Shown in pieces: positions 1 to 6,944 of a DNA stretch of 6,944 nucleotides. Where the stretch lies: positions 1 through 6,944 of the forward strand of contig CAIJJH010000061.1 of the NCBI GenBank assembly GCA_903820955.1, written 5' to 3'. Made by a program: the position numbers and the translations under genes. Position 1 is the first letter of the stretch; every line of letters begins with the position of its first letter. A model generated the notes under the pieces. That model was given only the letters and a program-made list of their open reading frames with translations, did no database searches and had not been told where the DNA came from. The stretch is from an uncultured Micrococcales bacterium. GTDB taxonomy: Bacteria > Actinomycetota > Actinomycetes > Actinomycetales > Microbacteriaceae.

Positions 1-2
1 CA

Positions 3-107
3 GGTAGCGCCATTGCTGGCACCGTCAAGATCACGGTAGACGTAGTCGTCAATGGCGCGATGCCTCAGGTCGTACCTTTCAAGCGCCAAGCTGACAAGTC
101 GGCCTAA
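3..107 (+). CDS. 3' end of an unrecognised gene, truncated by window edge
   Basis: A reading frame open from the left edge gives 34 residues and then a TAA stop at 105-107. The visible tail begins GSAIAGTVKITVDVVVNG and ends in a polar, lysine-rich stretch (KRQADKSA). The alternating valine/threonine pattern would suit one or two beta strands followed by a disordered C-terminus. I do not recognise the family from so short a piece. Support for it being a real gene is its position: its stop is followed by a single A and then the ATG of the transporter gene, a stop-start junction typical of genes in one operon. Its codons (GTC, AAG, ATC, GCC) resemble those of the neighbours. The alternative is that it is chance open frame and that the transporter starts further upstream. 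Confidence 0.5.
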   Translation, partial: GSAIAGTVKITVDVVVNGAMPQVVPFKRQADKSA

Positions 108-108
108 A

Positions 109-1254
109 ATGCGCGCGCCGCTACTAGCCGGTTTCGTCGCGTCAATCACCGGAATCGCCGCTTCAATTGGCGTTGTCCTGGCCGCGCTAACCGGATTGCA
201 GGCAACCAGCGGGCAAACGGCTTCGGCAATTTTCTTCATGCTTGTTGGCTATGGGGTGCTCTCCATCGTTCTGAGCTGGCGCTTCAAGATGCCAATTTCT
301 ATCGTCTGGTCGACGCCCGGAGCAGCGATGCTCGTGGCAGCGGGTGTTCTAAAGCTCGGTTTTGCCACAGCGGTCGGTGGATTCTTGATTACAGGCTTAC
401 TTTTGATGCTCACGGGGTTATGGCCTGCGCTCGGGCGTCTCGTTTCTCAGATTCCCAAACCGATTGCAAGCGCGATGCTCGCCGGAGTAATTTTTAGCTT
501 TTGCGTGGCACCATTCGCATCGATCACCAAAGCGCCGCTTGTCGTGTTGCCAGTCTTGGCGGTTTGGCTGGTGCTCTACCGGTTCGCGCCAATCTGGGCA
601 TCACCGGTTTCGGTGACCCTGGCCTTCGTCCTGATTGCACTGACCACCCAAATCAACGCCTTGAACATGTCGCTGTTGCCACACCTCGAATTGGTGCAGC
701 CGCAATTCAGCCTGGCTGGGGTCTTCAGCATCGGTATTCCGCTATACATCGTCACGATGGCTGGGCAAAACATTCCAGGCATCGCGATCATGAAGAGTTT
801 TGGCTTCGAGGTTCCGTTCAGAACAACTTTGATTTCAACCGGAGCCGCCACTGTCGCCGGGTCGTTCTTTGGCGGATTCGCGCTTAATCTAGCCGCGATC
901 ACCGCTGCCCTCAATGCCAACGAACACGCCCACAAAGACCCCAAAAAGCGTTGGCTTGCCTCGGTGTCTGGTGGAGTGCTTTACCTGGTCTTGGCGCTAC
1001 TGGCAGCACCAGCTGTCAGCTTCGTTTCGGCTGTCCCGCGCGAGCTGATTTTGGCTGCGGCAGGCGTAGCGCTATTTCCAACCATCGTTTCTGCATTCAC
1101 GAGTGCTACCGAAGAGCCAAAGCTTCGTCTAGCCGCGATCATCACCTTCTTGGTCGGTGCTTCGGGCATTGCCGTAGCTGGCATCGGAGCGGCCTTCTGG
1201 GCGCTTCTAGCCGGTGTTGCGGTGTGGCTTATTACAGCAAGCCGCGGCGCTTAA
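109..1254 (+). CDS. benE: BenE-family benzoate/H+ symporter-like membrane transporter
   Basis: This encodes 381 residues, close to the usual length of the BenE family (about 390), which imports benzoate or related aromatic acids with protons across the inner membrane. The protein is almost wholly hydrophobic, with roughly 11-12 membrane segments by eye. Family-like motifs are WSTPGAAML (67-75), the strongly characteristic TMAGQNIPGIA (216-226), and GGFALNLAAITAAL followed by a His/Asp/Lys-rich loop (255-281). I chose the ATG at 109 because the protein then begins directly at the first membrane segment (MRAPLLAGFVAS). An in-frame ATG at 52 would add 19 polar residues and overlap the upstream gene. 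There is no clear Shine-Dalgarno sequence, which fits translational coupling to the gene ending at 107. The 3' end overlaps the convergent peptidase gene by 23 bp. The family call is firm. Benzoate as substrate is inferred from the family, and no aromatic-degradation gene is in view. Confidence 0.87.
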   Translation: MRAPLLAGFVASITGIAASIGVVLAALTGLQATSGQTASAIFFMLVGYGVLSIVLSWRFKMPISIVWSTPGAAMLVAAGVLKLGFATAVGGFLITGLLLMLTGLWPALGRLVSQIPKPIASAMLAGVIFSFCVAPFASITKAPLVVLPVLAVWLVLYRFAPIWASPVSVTLAFVLIALTTQINALNMSLLPHLELVQPQFSLAGVFSIGIPLYIVTMAGQNIPGIAIMKSFGFEVPFRTTLISTGAATVAGSFFGGFALNLAAITAALNANEHAHKDPKKRWLASVSGGVLYLVLALLAAPAVSFVSAVPRELILAAAGVALFPTIVSAFTSATEEPKLRLAAIITFLVGASGIAVAGIGAAFWALLAGVAVWLITASRGA

Positions 1255-3265
1255 GTAACGGCTCAATCGAGGCTTCGGTGCCTCTGAAGTCTTTGAACAA
1301 CTCCATGGCGTCCTTGGTTCCACCGCGCGACAGCAAGGTGTCCCTGAAGTGCTGGCCATTCTTGCGAGTCAGCCCGCCGTTGCTCTTGAACCAGTTGACC
1401 GTCTCAGCATCCAAAACCTCAGACCAGATGTAGCCGTAGTAACCAGATGAGTAGCCGCCGGCAAAGATGTGGGTGAAGTAGGTGCTGCGGTAGCGGGTCG
1501 GAACCGGCGGGAAGTTCAGTCCGTAAGCCTCGATTGCGTCGGCTTCGAAACCTTCGACCGAGTGGATCTTGGCGTCAGAGCCAAGCTCGTGCCAGGCGAG
1601 GTCGAGAATTGCTGCCTGCAGGTATGAGGTGGTCGCGTGCCCCTGGTTGAAGGTCTCGGTGGCGTTCAGGTTGTCGATCCACTCCTGTGGCAGTGGCTCG
1701 CCGGTCTCGAAGTGTCGAGCGTAGTTGGTGACAACCTCGGGCCAGAGAATCCACATCTCGTTCACCTGTGAAGGGAACTCGACGAAGTCGCGTGGGGTGG
1801 AGGTGCCCGAGAAGCGCGGGTAGGTCACGTTCGAGAGCATGCCGTGAAGCGCATGGCCAAACTCGTGAAACAGAGTGGTCGTTTCATCAAAGGTGAGAAG
1901 CGTTGGTTCACCGGCTGGCGGCTTTGGAACGTTCAGGTTGTTTACGATGATCGGCTTCTGGTTGAACAGGTGGTTTTGGTCGACCAGGTTGTTCATCCAG
2001 GCTCCGCCGCGCTTCGATTCGCGCGCGTAGACGTCGAATACGAATAGGGCTAGTTCGCTTCCGTCCTCGTTGAAGACCTCGAAGACCCGGGCGTCCGGGT
2101 GGTAGGCGACGAGCTCTTTGCGTTCCTTGAAGCTGATGCCGAAGAGCTTATTCGCGGCGAAGAAGACGCCATCGGCGAGCACGCGCTCGAGTTCGAAGTA
2201 AGGCTTGAACTTGGCGGTGTCGACGTTGTACTTTTCGAGGCGGACCTTCTCGGTGTAGATGTCCCAGTCCCAGCTCTCAACCTCGCCCTCGCCCATGGCT
2301 GCCTGGATGTCGGCTGCTTCGGCGCGTGCGTTGCGAACTGCGGCCGGCGCGATCCGGCGCAACATTCCGTGCACATTGGCAGGGGTGCCGGCGGTCTGGT
2401 TGCTGATCACGTATTCTGCGTGGCTCTTGAAGCCAAACAACTCGGCACGCTTGGCGCGCAGGTTGGCAAACTCCTTGACCATGTCGCGAACGTCGTGGTC
2501 GTTGTCACGACCGCCCTTGATTAGCGAGTTCTTCATGATCCGCTCGCGCAGGTTGCGGTTGGTTAGCGAAGAAAGCAGCGGGTGCCCGGTGAAGTTCACC
2601 ATTGGGATGACCCATTTGCCCTCGAGCCCGCGCTCCTTGGCCGCCGAGGCGGCGGTGGCAATCTGGGTTTCGGTTAGACCGTCGAGTTCGGTGACGTCAT
2701 CGATGGTGATCGCGAGGTCGTTGGCGTCGGCGAGGACCCTCTGCCCGTACTCGGTCTCGAGAGTCGATAGGCGTTCGTTGTAGCCCTTCAGGGTTTCGCG
2801 CTGTTCTGCGGTTAGGTGCGCACCGGCGTGAATGAAGTCGCGGTAGTAGCGCTCGAGCAAGTAGTCAGACTCGGCGTCAAGTCCGAGGTTTTCGCGGCGC
2901 TCGTAAAGGTCCTTGATGCGCGCCCAGAGCTGCGGGTTCAGCTGAATCGCATCGGTGTGAGCGGCGAGTTTCGGCGCAATTTCGGCCTCGATGGCGTCGA
3001 GGCTGGGGCTGGTATCGCTCGAAGACTTGTTGAAGAAGACCAAAAGCATGCGCATCAGAGTCTGGCCGCTGAGTTCCATGGCCACGATGGTGTTTTCGAA
3101 GGTCACCGAGTCTTGATCGATGATGTTTCGCACCTCGGCGAGTTGCAGGGAGCAGCCCTCGTAGAAGGCCGGTAGGTAGTGCTCTTCGCGAATTTGTGTG
3201 AATGGCGGCAGCTCGTAAGCGAGGGTCGAGCGGTTAGCGAAAGGGTTCTCTGGGGTCCAAGTCAT
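1232..3265 (-). CDS. dcp: M3-family zinc metallopeptidase (oligopeptidase / peptidyl-dipeptidase Dcp type)
   Basis: This encodes 677 residues, a full-length M3 (thimet oligopeptidase/Dcp/OpdA) enzyme, a cytoplasmic zinc peptidase that cuts short peptides. The N-terminal half is largely helical, as in the family. The catalytic site is intact: HEFGH at 467-471, preceded by FDETTTLF, supplies two zinc histidines and the general base E468. The third zinc ligand is E496 in FVEFPSQ, 29 residues after the first histidine as in thimet oligopeptidase. The substrate-binding loop HIFAGGYSSGYYGY (599-612) has the conserved His, Gly and Tyr residues. No signal peptide is present. The ATG at 3265 gives the usual start, MTWTPENPFA. 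Only a weak AGG lies upstream. The gene begins 9 bp after the valS stop on the same strand, so it is probably co-transcribed with valS. The Dcp-type rather than OpdA-type label is by overall resemblance; dipeptide release versus endopeptidase action cannot be decided from sequence. Confidence 0.93.
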   Translation of the reverse strand: MTWTPENPFANRSTLAYELPPFTQIREEHYLPAFYEGCSLQLAEVRNIIDQDSVTFENTIVAMELSGQTLMRMLLVFFNKSSSDTSPSLDAIEAEIAPKLAAHTDAIQLNPQLWARIKDLYERRENLGLDAESDYLLERYYRDFIHAGAHLTAEQRETLKGYNERLSTLETEYGQRVLADANDLAITIDDVTELDGLTETQIATAASAAKERGLEGKWVIPMVNFTGHPLLSSLTNRNLRERIMKNSLIKGGRDNDHDVRDMVKEFANLRAKRAELFGFKSHAEYVISNQTAGTPANVHGMLRRIAPAAVRNARAEAADIQAAMGEGEVESWDWDIYTEKVRLEKYNVDTAKFKPYFELERVLADGVFFAANKLFGISFKERKELVAYHPDARVFEVFNEDGSELALFVFDVYARESKRGGAWMNNLVDQNHLFNQKPIIVNNLNVPKPPAGEPTLLTFDETTTLFHEFGHALHGMLSNVTYPRFSGTSTPRDFVEFPSQVNEMWILWPEVVTNYARHFETGEPLPQEWIDNLNATETFNQGHATTSYLQAAILDLAWHELGSDAKIHSVEGFEADAIEAYGLNFPPVPTRYRSTYFTHIFAGGYSSGYYGYIWSEVLDAETVNWFKSNGGLTRKNGQHFRDTLLSRGGTKDAMELFKDFRGTEASIEPLLKRRGLL

Positions 3266-3274
3266 GAATCGAGC

Positions 3275-5869
3275 CTACTGCTCGATATCGGCCAAAACCA
3301 CATCGATCATTTCAACTTCGGTGCCCGCAGCAATTGTCAGTTCGTGGATGCGTCCAACTGCTTTGATGTCACCGGCAATCAGCGCGATGGCGTCGGCATT
3401 CGGCGCTTTCAAAGTTGCGCTGGCGACCTCGGCCTTCATCGAAACCTTGGCGTCGGACTTCGCCTTGCGCACTCCAAATAGCGCGCTCGAGGCAACCTCT
3501 AGGAGGCCGTCGTGGTCGGTGGGTATGTCGGCCAGTTCGTCGACTTTCGGCCATGAAGACCGGTGAATCGAACCAGAATCCTGCCACCAGGACCAAACTT
3601 CTTCGGTCGCGTACGGCAAGAAAGGAGCGAACAGGCGGAGCATTACGTGAAGCGAGCGGCGGAGAGCTACGACTGCAGATGCCTGCTGGGCCTCGGTGAC
3701 GTCGCCCTGGCCATATGCGCGGTCTTTCACGAGCTCGAGGTAGTTGTCGGTGAAGCCCCAGAAGAAGCTCTCGGCAAGTTCAAGAGCCTTGGTGTGGTCG
3801 TAGGCCTCGAAGGCCGCGGTAGCGCCTGCTACGACCTCTGCGAGGGCTCTGAGCATTGCCTGGTCTACCGGTTCGGTGACTTCGGTTGCCCCTGCTGGAG
3901 CCTCGAATGAAAGCACGAACTTGGCGGCGTTCAGAACCTTGATCGCGAGGCGACGCCCGACCTTCATCTGACCTTCGTCGAAGGCCGCGTCGGTGCCAAG
4001 TCGAGCCGAGGCCGCCCAGTAGCGAACCGCATCTGCTCCGTGGTTGTCGATTGGTTCGGCGGGAACAACAACGTTGCCCTTCGACTTCGACATCTTCTTG
4101 CGGTCAGGGTCGAGAATCCAGCCAGAAATCGCGGCGTCCGACCAGGGCAGCCTTCCGTGTTCTTGCTCGGCGCGAAGCACGCTAGAGAACAACCAGGTGC
4201 GAATGATGTCTTGGCCCTGAGGGCGAAGGTCGAACGGGAACACCTTGGCAAACTTTTCGGGGTCGGCGATCCAGCCACCGGCCAGTTGAGGGGTCAGCGA
4301 GCTAGTCGCCCAGGTGTCCATGATGTCCACCTCGCCCAAGAAGCCGCCTGGCTCACCGCGCTGTGACTCTTCGTAACCTGCTGGGACGTCGCTAGACGGG
4401 TCGACAGGAAGGTTCGAGACATCGGGAACCAGTACCTTGTCAAAGTCGGGATTGCCATCGGCATCGAGCGCGTACCAAACCGGAATCGGCACGCCAAAGA
4501 AGCGCTGGCGCGAGATTAGCCAGTCACCGGTAAGCCCGTTCACCCAGTTCTCGTAGCGAACGCGCATAAAGTCGGGGTGAAACTTGAGTTGCTTTCCCAG
4601 TTCGATGAGGCGAGAGCGGATTGCCTCGTCGCGGCCACCGTTGCGGATGTACCACTGGCGGGTTGAAACGATCTCAAGAGGCTTGTCGCCTTTTTCGAAG
4701 AACTTGACCGGGTGGGTGATCGGTTTTGGCTCGCCGACCATATCGCCCGATTCCTGCAGCAGTTCGACAATTCGAGTCTTGGCCGAGAATGTGGTCTTGC
4801 CGGCCAACTCGGCAAATGCGGCCTTGCCAGTCTCGCTCGTGATGGCTTCTGGGCACTCCGAGATGATTCGGCCGTCCCAGCCCATGATTGCGCGGTTGGG
4901 TAGGTCGAGCTCGCGCCACCAGATAACGTCGGTCACGTCACCGAAGGTGCAAATCATGGCGATTCCAGAACCCTTGTCAATCTGGGCGAGGCGGTGGGCG
5001 ACAACTGGCACTTCGACACCGAAAATCGGAGTCTTTACGGTCTTGCCAAACAGGCTCTGGTAGCGCTCGTCGTCGGGGTGAGCAACCAGTGCAACGCAGG
5101 CTGGCAGCAACTCCGGGCGCGTGGTCTCGATGAACACCTTGCCGTCTGGGCCGTCGAAGCCGACCCGGTGATATGCACCTGGCTGGTCGCGGTCTTCAAG
5201 CTCGGCCTGGGCGACTGCGGTTCTGAAGGTGACGTCCCAGAGGGTTGGCGCCATCGACTGGTATGCCTCGCCGCGAGCAAGGTTGTTCAAAAACGCCTTC
5301 TGTGAAACGGCTTGGGCGTCCTTCGAAATAGTTTGGTAGGTCTGGTCCCAGTCGACCGAAACGCCGAGTCTTCGCCAGAGGTTCTCGAACTGCTTCTCGT
5401 CTTCGGTGGTCAGTTTGTCGCAAAGCTCGATGAAGTTAGGGCGCGAGATCGCGATCTGATCGGCAGCCTTCGACGACTTGTTGTCGCCACCTTCGAAGGG
5501 AGGCGTGAAGGCGGGGTCATATGGCAGCGAGGGGTCGCAACGAACCCCGTAGTAGTTCTGAACTCGACGCTCGGTCGGAAGCCCGTTGTCGTCCCAACCC
5601 ATCGGGTAATAAACCTCGAGGCCGGTCATGCGCTTGTAGCGCGCTACGACGTCGGTGTGCGTGTAAGAAAAGACGTGACCAACGTGCAGTGAGCCCGATG
5701 CGGTCGGCGGGGGAGTGTCAATCGAATAGATCTCGGCGCGCGATTTTGAGCGGTCAAACTTGTAAACACCGGCAACATCCCAGGCAACCGACCACTTTTC
5801 TTCGAGACCCTCGACGCTAACCTTTTCGGGCGCGTCGGCGGCGTTCATGTAAGTCGGGCGTTCGTTCAC
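3275..5869 (-). CDS. valS: Valyl-tRNA synthetase, archaeal/Rickettsia-like form
   Basis: This class Ia synthetase attaches valine to tRNA-Val using ATP in the cytoplasm. Residue numbers here count from the farthest possible start, a TTG at 5884. The HIGH motif is HVGH (67-70) within TASGSLHVGHVF, followed by GWDDNGLPTERRVQNYYGVR (96-115). The CP1 editing domain has TTRPE (254-258). The KMSKS motif is KKMSKSKGNVV (596-606). The anticodon-binding domain carries FFWGFTDNYLELVKDR (707-722). The protein ends about 150 residues after this without the long charged coiled-coil arm of the E. coli type (951 residues), matching the shorter archaeal/Rickettsia/actinobacterial form. Three starts are possible: TTG at 5884, GTG at 5869 and ATG at 5848. 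I chose GTG (864 residues) because GGAG lies 9 nt upstream of it; TTG overlaps that GGAG, and ATG has no Shine-Dalgarno sequence. The peptidase gene follows after 9 bp. Confidence 0.94.
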   Translation of the reverse strand: MNERPTYMNAADAPEKVSVEGLEEKWSVAWDVAGVYKFDRSKSRAEIYSIDTPPPTASGSLHVGHVFSYTHTDVVARYKRMTGLEVYYPMGWDDNGLPTERRVQNYYGVRCDPSLPYDPAFTPPFEGGDNKSSKAADQIAISRPNFIELCDKLTTEDEKQFENLWRRLGVSVDWDQTYQTISKDAQAVSQKAFLNNLARGEAYQSMAPTLWDVTFRTAVAQAELEDRDQPGAYHRVGFDGPDGKVFIETTRPELLPACVALVAHPDDERYQSLFGKTVKTPIFGVEVPVVAHRLAQIDKGSGIAMICTFGDVTDVIWWRELDLPNRAIMGWDGRIISECPEAITSETGKAAFAELAGKTTFSAKTRIVELLQESGDMVGEPKPITHPVKFFEKGDKPLEIVSTRQWYIRNGGRDEAIRSRLIELGKQLKFHPDFMRVRYENWVNGLTGDWLISRQRFFGVPIPVWYALDADGNPDFDKVLVPDVSNLPVDPSSDVPAGYEESQRGEPGGFLGEVDIMDTWATSSLTPQLAGGWIADPEKFAKVFPFDLRPQGQDIIRTWLFSSVLRAEQEHGRLPWSDAAISGWILDPDRKKMSKSKGNVVVPAEPIDNHGADAVRYWAASARLGTDAAFDEGQMKVGRRLAIKVLNAAKFVLSFEAPAGATEVTEPVDQAMLRALAEVVAGATAAFEAYDHTKALELAESFFWGFTDNYLELVKDRAYGQGDVTEAQQASAVVALRRSLHVMLRLFAPFLPYATEEVWSWWQDSGSIHRSSWPKVDELADIPTDHDGLLEVASSALFGVRKAKSDAKVSMKAEVASATLKAPNADAIALIAGDIKAVGRIHELTIAAGTEVEMIDVVLADIEQ

Positions 5870-5878
5870 TGGGAGAGT

Positions 5879-5882
5879 CTCC
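5879..5882 (-). promoter_or_regulatory. Ribosome binding site deciding the valS start
   Basis: On the minus strand the sequence reads TTTTGGAGACTCTCCCAGTG. GGAG sits 9 nt before the GTG at 5869-5867. It is the only Shine-Dalgarno-like element near any of the three possible valS starts, which favours GTG over the overlapping TTG at 5884 and the later ATG at 5848. The spacing is at the long end of normal, so the assignment is moderate. Confidence 0.45.
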
Positions 5883-5899
5883 AAAATCGGCGTTTGTAT

Positions 5900-5925
5900 A
5901 AGGTTAACATTGACTGCAGAACCTT
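5900..5925. repeat. Inverted repeat AAGGTT-N14-AACCTT in the valS/ileS spacer
   Basis: AAGGTT at 5900-5905 is the exact reverse complement of AACCTT at 5920-5925. The arm centres are 20 bp apart, about two helical turns, which would suit a dimeric DNA-binding protein. The same bases could form a 6-bp hairpin with a 14-nt loop in a transcript. The repeat overlaps the possible -10 and -35 elements. A 6-bp inverted pair within about 80 bp can easily arise by chance, so this is a weak call. Confidence 0.25.
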
Positions 5926-5949
5926 TTGCGTAAGCCAGAAAGCCATTGA

Positions 5950-6944
5950 ATGTACCCGAAGAGAAACACGGGCGCGGGAGTCAACCCGTCACCGAGCTTC
6001 CCAGCGGTCGAGGAGAGCATCCTCGACTTTTGGGCGACCGATGGAACATTCCAGGCCAGCCTCGCTCAACGCGCAGGTGCGGAGGAGTTCGTTTTCTACG
6101 ACGGCCCTCCTTTTGCCAACGGTTTGCCTCACTACGGCCACCTGCTCACCGGTTACGCCAAAGACATGGTCCCGCGTTTCAAGACCATGCAGGGTTACCG
6201 CGTCGAGCGCCGCTTCGGCTGGGACACCCACGGACTACCTGCCGAGGTCGAGGCCGAACGCCAGCTCGGAATCTCGGGTCGTCTCGAAATCGAGAAGTAT
6301 GGCATTGACAAGTTCAACGCCACCTGCCGTTCTTCGGTCCTCAAGTTCACCGACCAGTGGCGCACCTACGTAACTCGTCAGGCTCGCTGGGTCGACTTCG
6401 ACAACGACTACAAGACTCTAGACACCCCTTACACCGAGAGCGTGCTCTGGGCGTTCAAGGAGCTTCACAAGAAGGGCCTGATCTACGAGGGCTTTAAGGT
6501 GCTTGCCTACTGCTGGCGATGCGAAACCCCGCTTTCAAATCACGAACTGCGCATGGACGACGAGGTTTACCGCAATCGCCAAGACCAAACCGTCACAGTC
6601 ACCTTCCCGATTCTCGAAGGGCAGCGCTTCGCGGGAGTCAAGCTGCTCGCCTGGACGACTACTCCTTGGACCCTGCCAACCAACTTCGCACTCGCGGTTG
6701 GCCCAGAGATCGAATACGCAGTCGTTGGCGGCTACCTGCTTGCCAAGGCGCTGATTCCGGCTCACGCCAAGGAACTCGGCTTCGAAAACGGCGAGGACGC
6801 ACTTGCTGCAGTAACCGAAACCGTGCTTGGTAAAGAACTTGCCGGTATTCGCTACCAGCGCCTGTTTGACTACTACGCCGATGAGTCCATGTTTGACATC
6901 GCGAACGCCTGGCAGGTGCTAGTCGACGACTACGTTGGGGCAGA
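5950..6944 (+). CDS. ileS: Isoleucyl-tRNA synthetase, type 2 (eukaryote-like), 3' truncated by window edge
   Basis: This frame is open to the right edge (331 codons plus two bases), about the first third of a protein of roughly 1050-1100 residues that attaches isoleucine to tRNA-Ile. The start matches the family: MYPKRN, then [15 protein letters not shown] (14-28). The active-site block [19 protein letters not shown] (51-69) has HYGH at 61-64 as its HIGH motif, then [10 protein letters not shown] (90-99). [13 protein letters not shown] (187-199) and the editing-domain [10 protein letters not shown] (236-245) follow. [14 protein letters not shown] is typical of type 2 IleRS, whereas type 1 has a form like ANGxxHIGH. 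Type 2 enzymes are generally poorly inhibited by mupirocin. The ATG at 5950 directly follows an in-frame TGA (5947-5949), so it is the first possible ATG. Upstream is only a weak AGAAAG. The KMSKS motif and anticodon domain lie outside the window. Confidence 0.95.
   Translation, partial: MYPKRNTGAGVNPSPSFPAVEESILDFWATDGTFQASLAQRAGAEEFVFYDGPPFANGLPHYGHLLTGYAKDMVPRFKTMQGYRVERRFGWDTHGLPAEVEAERQLGISGRLEIEKYGIDKFNATCRSSVLKFTDQWRTYVTRQARWVDFDNDYKTLDTPYTESVLWAFKELHKKGLIYEGFKVLAYCWRCETPLSNHELRMDDEVYRNRQDQTVTVTFPILEGQRFAGVKLLAWTTTPWTLPTNFALAVGPEIEYAVVGGYLLAKALIPAHAKELGFENGEDALAAVTETVLGKELAGIRYQRLFDYYADESMFDIANAWQVLVDDYVGA

Larger units (their letters stand above)
5870..5949. promoter_or_regulatory. 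Shared divergent control region between valS and ileS
   Basis: About 80 bp separate the two divergent synthetase genes, so promoters for both must lie here or inside the coding ends. The middle is visibly more AT-rich than the flanks. On the plus strand TTGACT (5910-5915) matches five of six bases of a -35 box; the best partner, TAAGCC at 5931, has a poor spacer of 15 bp. On the minus strand TTATACA around 5895-5901 resembles a -10 box for valS, without a good -35. TATAAGGT (5897-5904) could be a plus-strand -10. No T-box, riboswitch or leader peptide is apparent, and the spacer is too short for a conventional T-box. That promoters exist here is near certain from the gene layout; the exact boxes are uncertain. 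Confidence 0.5.

Noticed and set aside
52..108. Upstream in-frame ATG at 52 as the benE start
   Set aside because: It would add 19 polar, arginine-rich residues before the first membrane segment and overlap the upstream gene by 56 bp. The ATG at 109 fits the family length and the stop-start junction.
1269..1284. Hairpin GAGGC-TTCGGT-GCCTC just past the benE stop as a terminator
   Set aside because: The stem is only 5 bp, no T-run follows on the plus strand, and the bases are accounted for as peptidase codons. It is at most a weak pause site.
2087..2102. Imperfect palindrome ACCCGGGCGTCCGGGT inside the peptidase gene
   Set aside because: It is explained by the codons for His-Pro-Asp-Ala-Arg-Val in a GC-rich gene and has no second copy that I can see.
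2099..2783. Plus-strand open frames of 141 and 174 codons opposite the M3 peptidase gene
   Set aside because: They lie wholly inside a well-supported gene on the other strand, have no recognisable protein features, and are expected by-products of GC-rich codon usage.
5885..5949. T-box leader for ileS
   Set aside because: Actinobacterial ileS genes often have translational T-boxes, but there is no T-box consensus (TGGNACCGCG-like) or sequestered strong Shine-Dalgarno here, and the spacer is too short for a conventional one.
5894..6373. Open frames of 120-160 codons on the plus strand overlapping the ileS start
   Set aside because: They are out of frame with the clear IleRS reading frame from 5950 and encode Arg/Ser-rich low-complexity sequence typical of shifted-frame translation.

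Overview
The window is ordinary housekeeping DNA from a bacterium of moderate-to-high GC content. It most likely comes from an actinobacterium, and the style of the synthetases and of the M3 peptidase fits Microbacteriaceae, possibly one of the smaller-genome aquatic lineages. That placement rests on protein style and base composition read by eye, so it is tentative. I see no rRNA, tRNA, CRISPR array, insertion sequence or phage gene.

Layout. Bases 3-107 (+) hold the last 34 codons of an unrecognised gene cut by the window edge. One base after its stop, a BenE-family membrane transporter starts (109-1254, +). Its 3' end overlaps by 23 bp, tail to tail, the 3' end of an M3-family zinc oligopeptidase (1232-3265, -). 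Nine bases upstream of the peptidase start lies the stop codon of valS (3275 to about 5869, -), so valS and the peptidase gene look like one valS-first transcription unit. Across a spacer of about 80 bp, ileS starts on the other strand (5950, +) and runs off the right edge after 331 codons.

How the genes relate. ValRS and IleRS are paralogous class Ia synthetases that charge the two beta-branched aliphatic amino acids. They are transcribed divergently from one short shared control region. The M3 peptidase behind valS degrades short peptides in the cytoplasm and returns amino acids to the pool that the synthetases draw on. That link is an inference from position. BenE is a proton-coupled aromatic-acid carrier with no aromatic-degradation gene visible here.

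The most noteworthy point is that both synthetases look like the archaeal/eukaryote-like versions: a ValRS without an obvious C-terminal coiled-coil arm, and a type 2 IleRS with an HYGH signature, the class associated with low mupirocin sensitivity. I found no convincing undescribed system. The other findings concern the shared valS/ileS control region, the valS start codon and the gene junctions.
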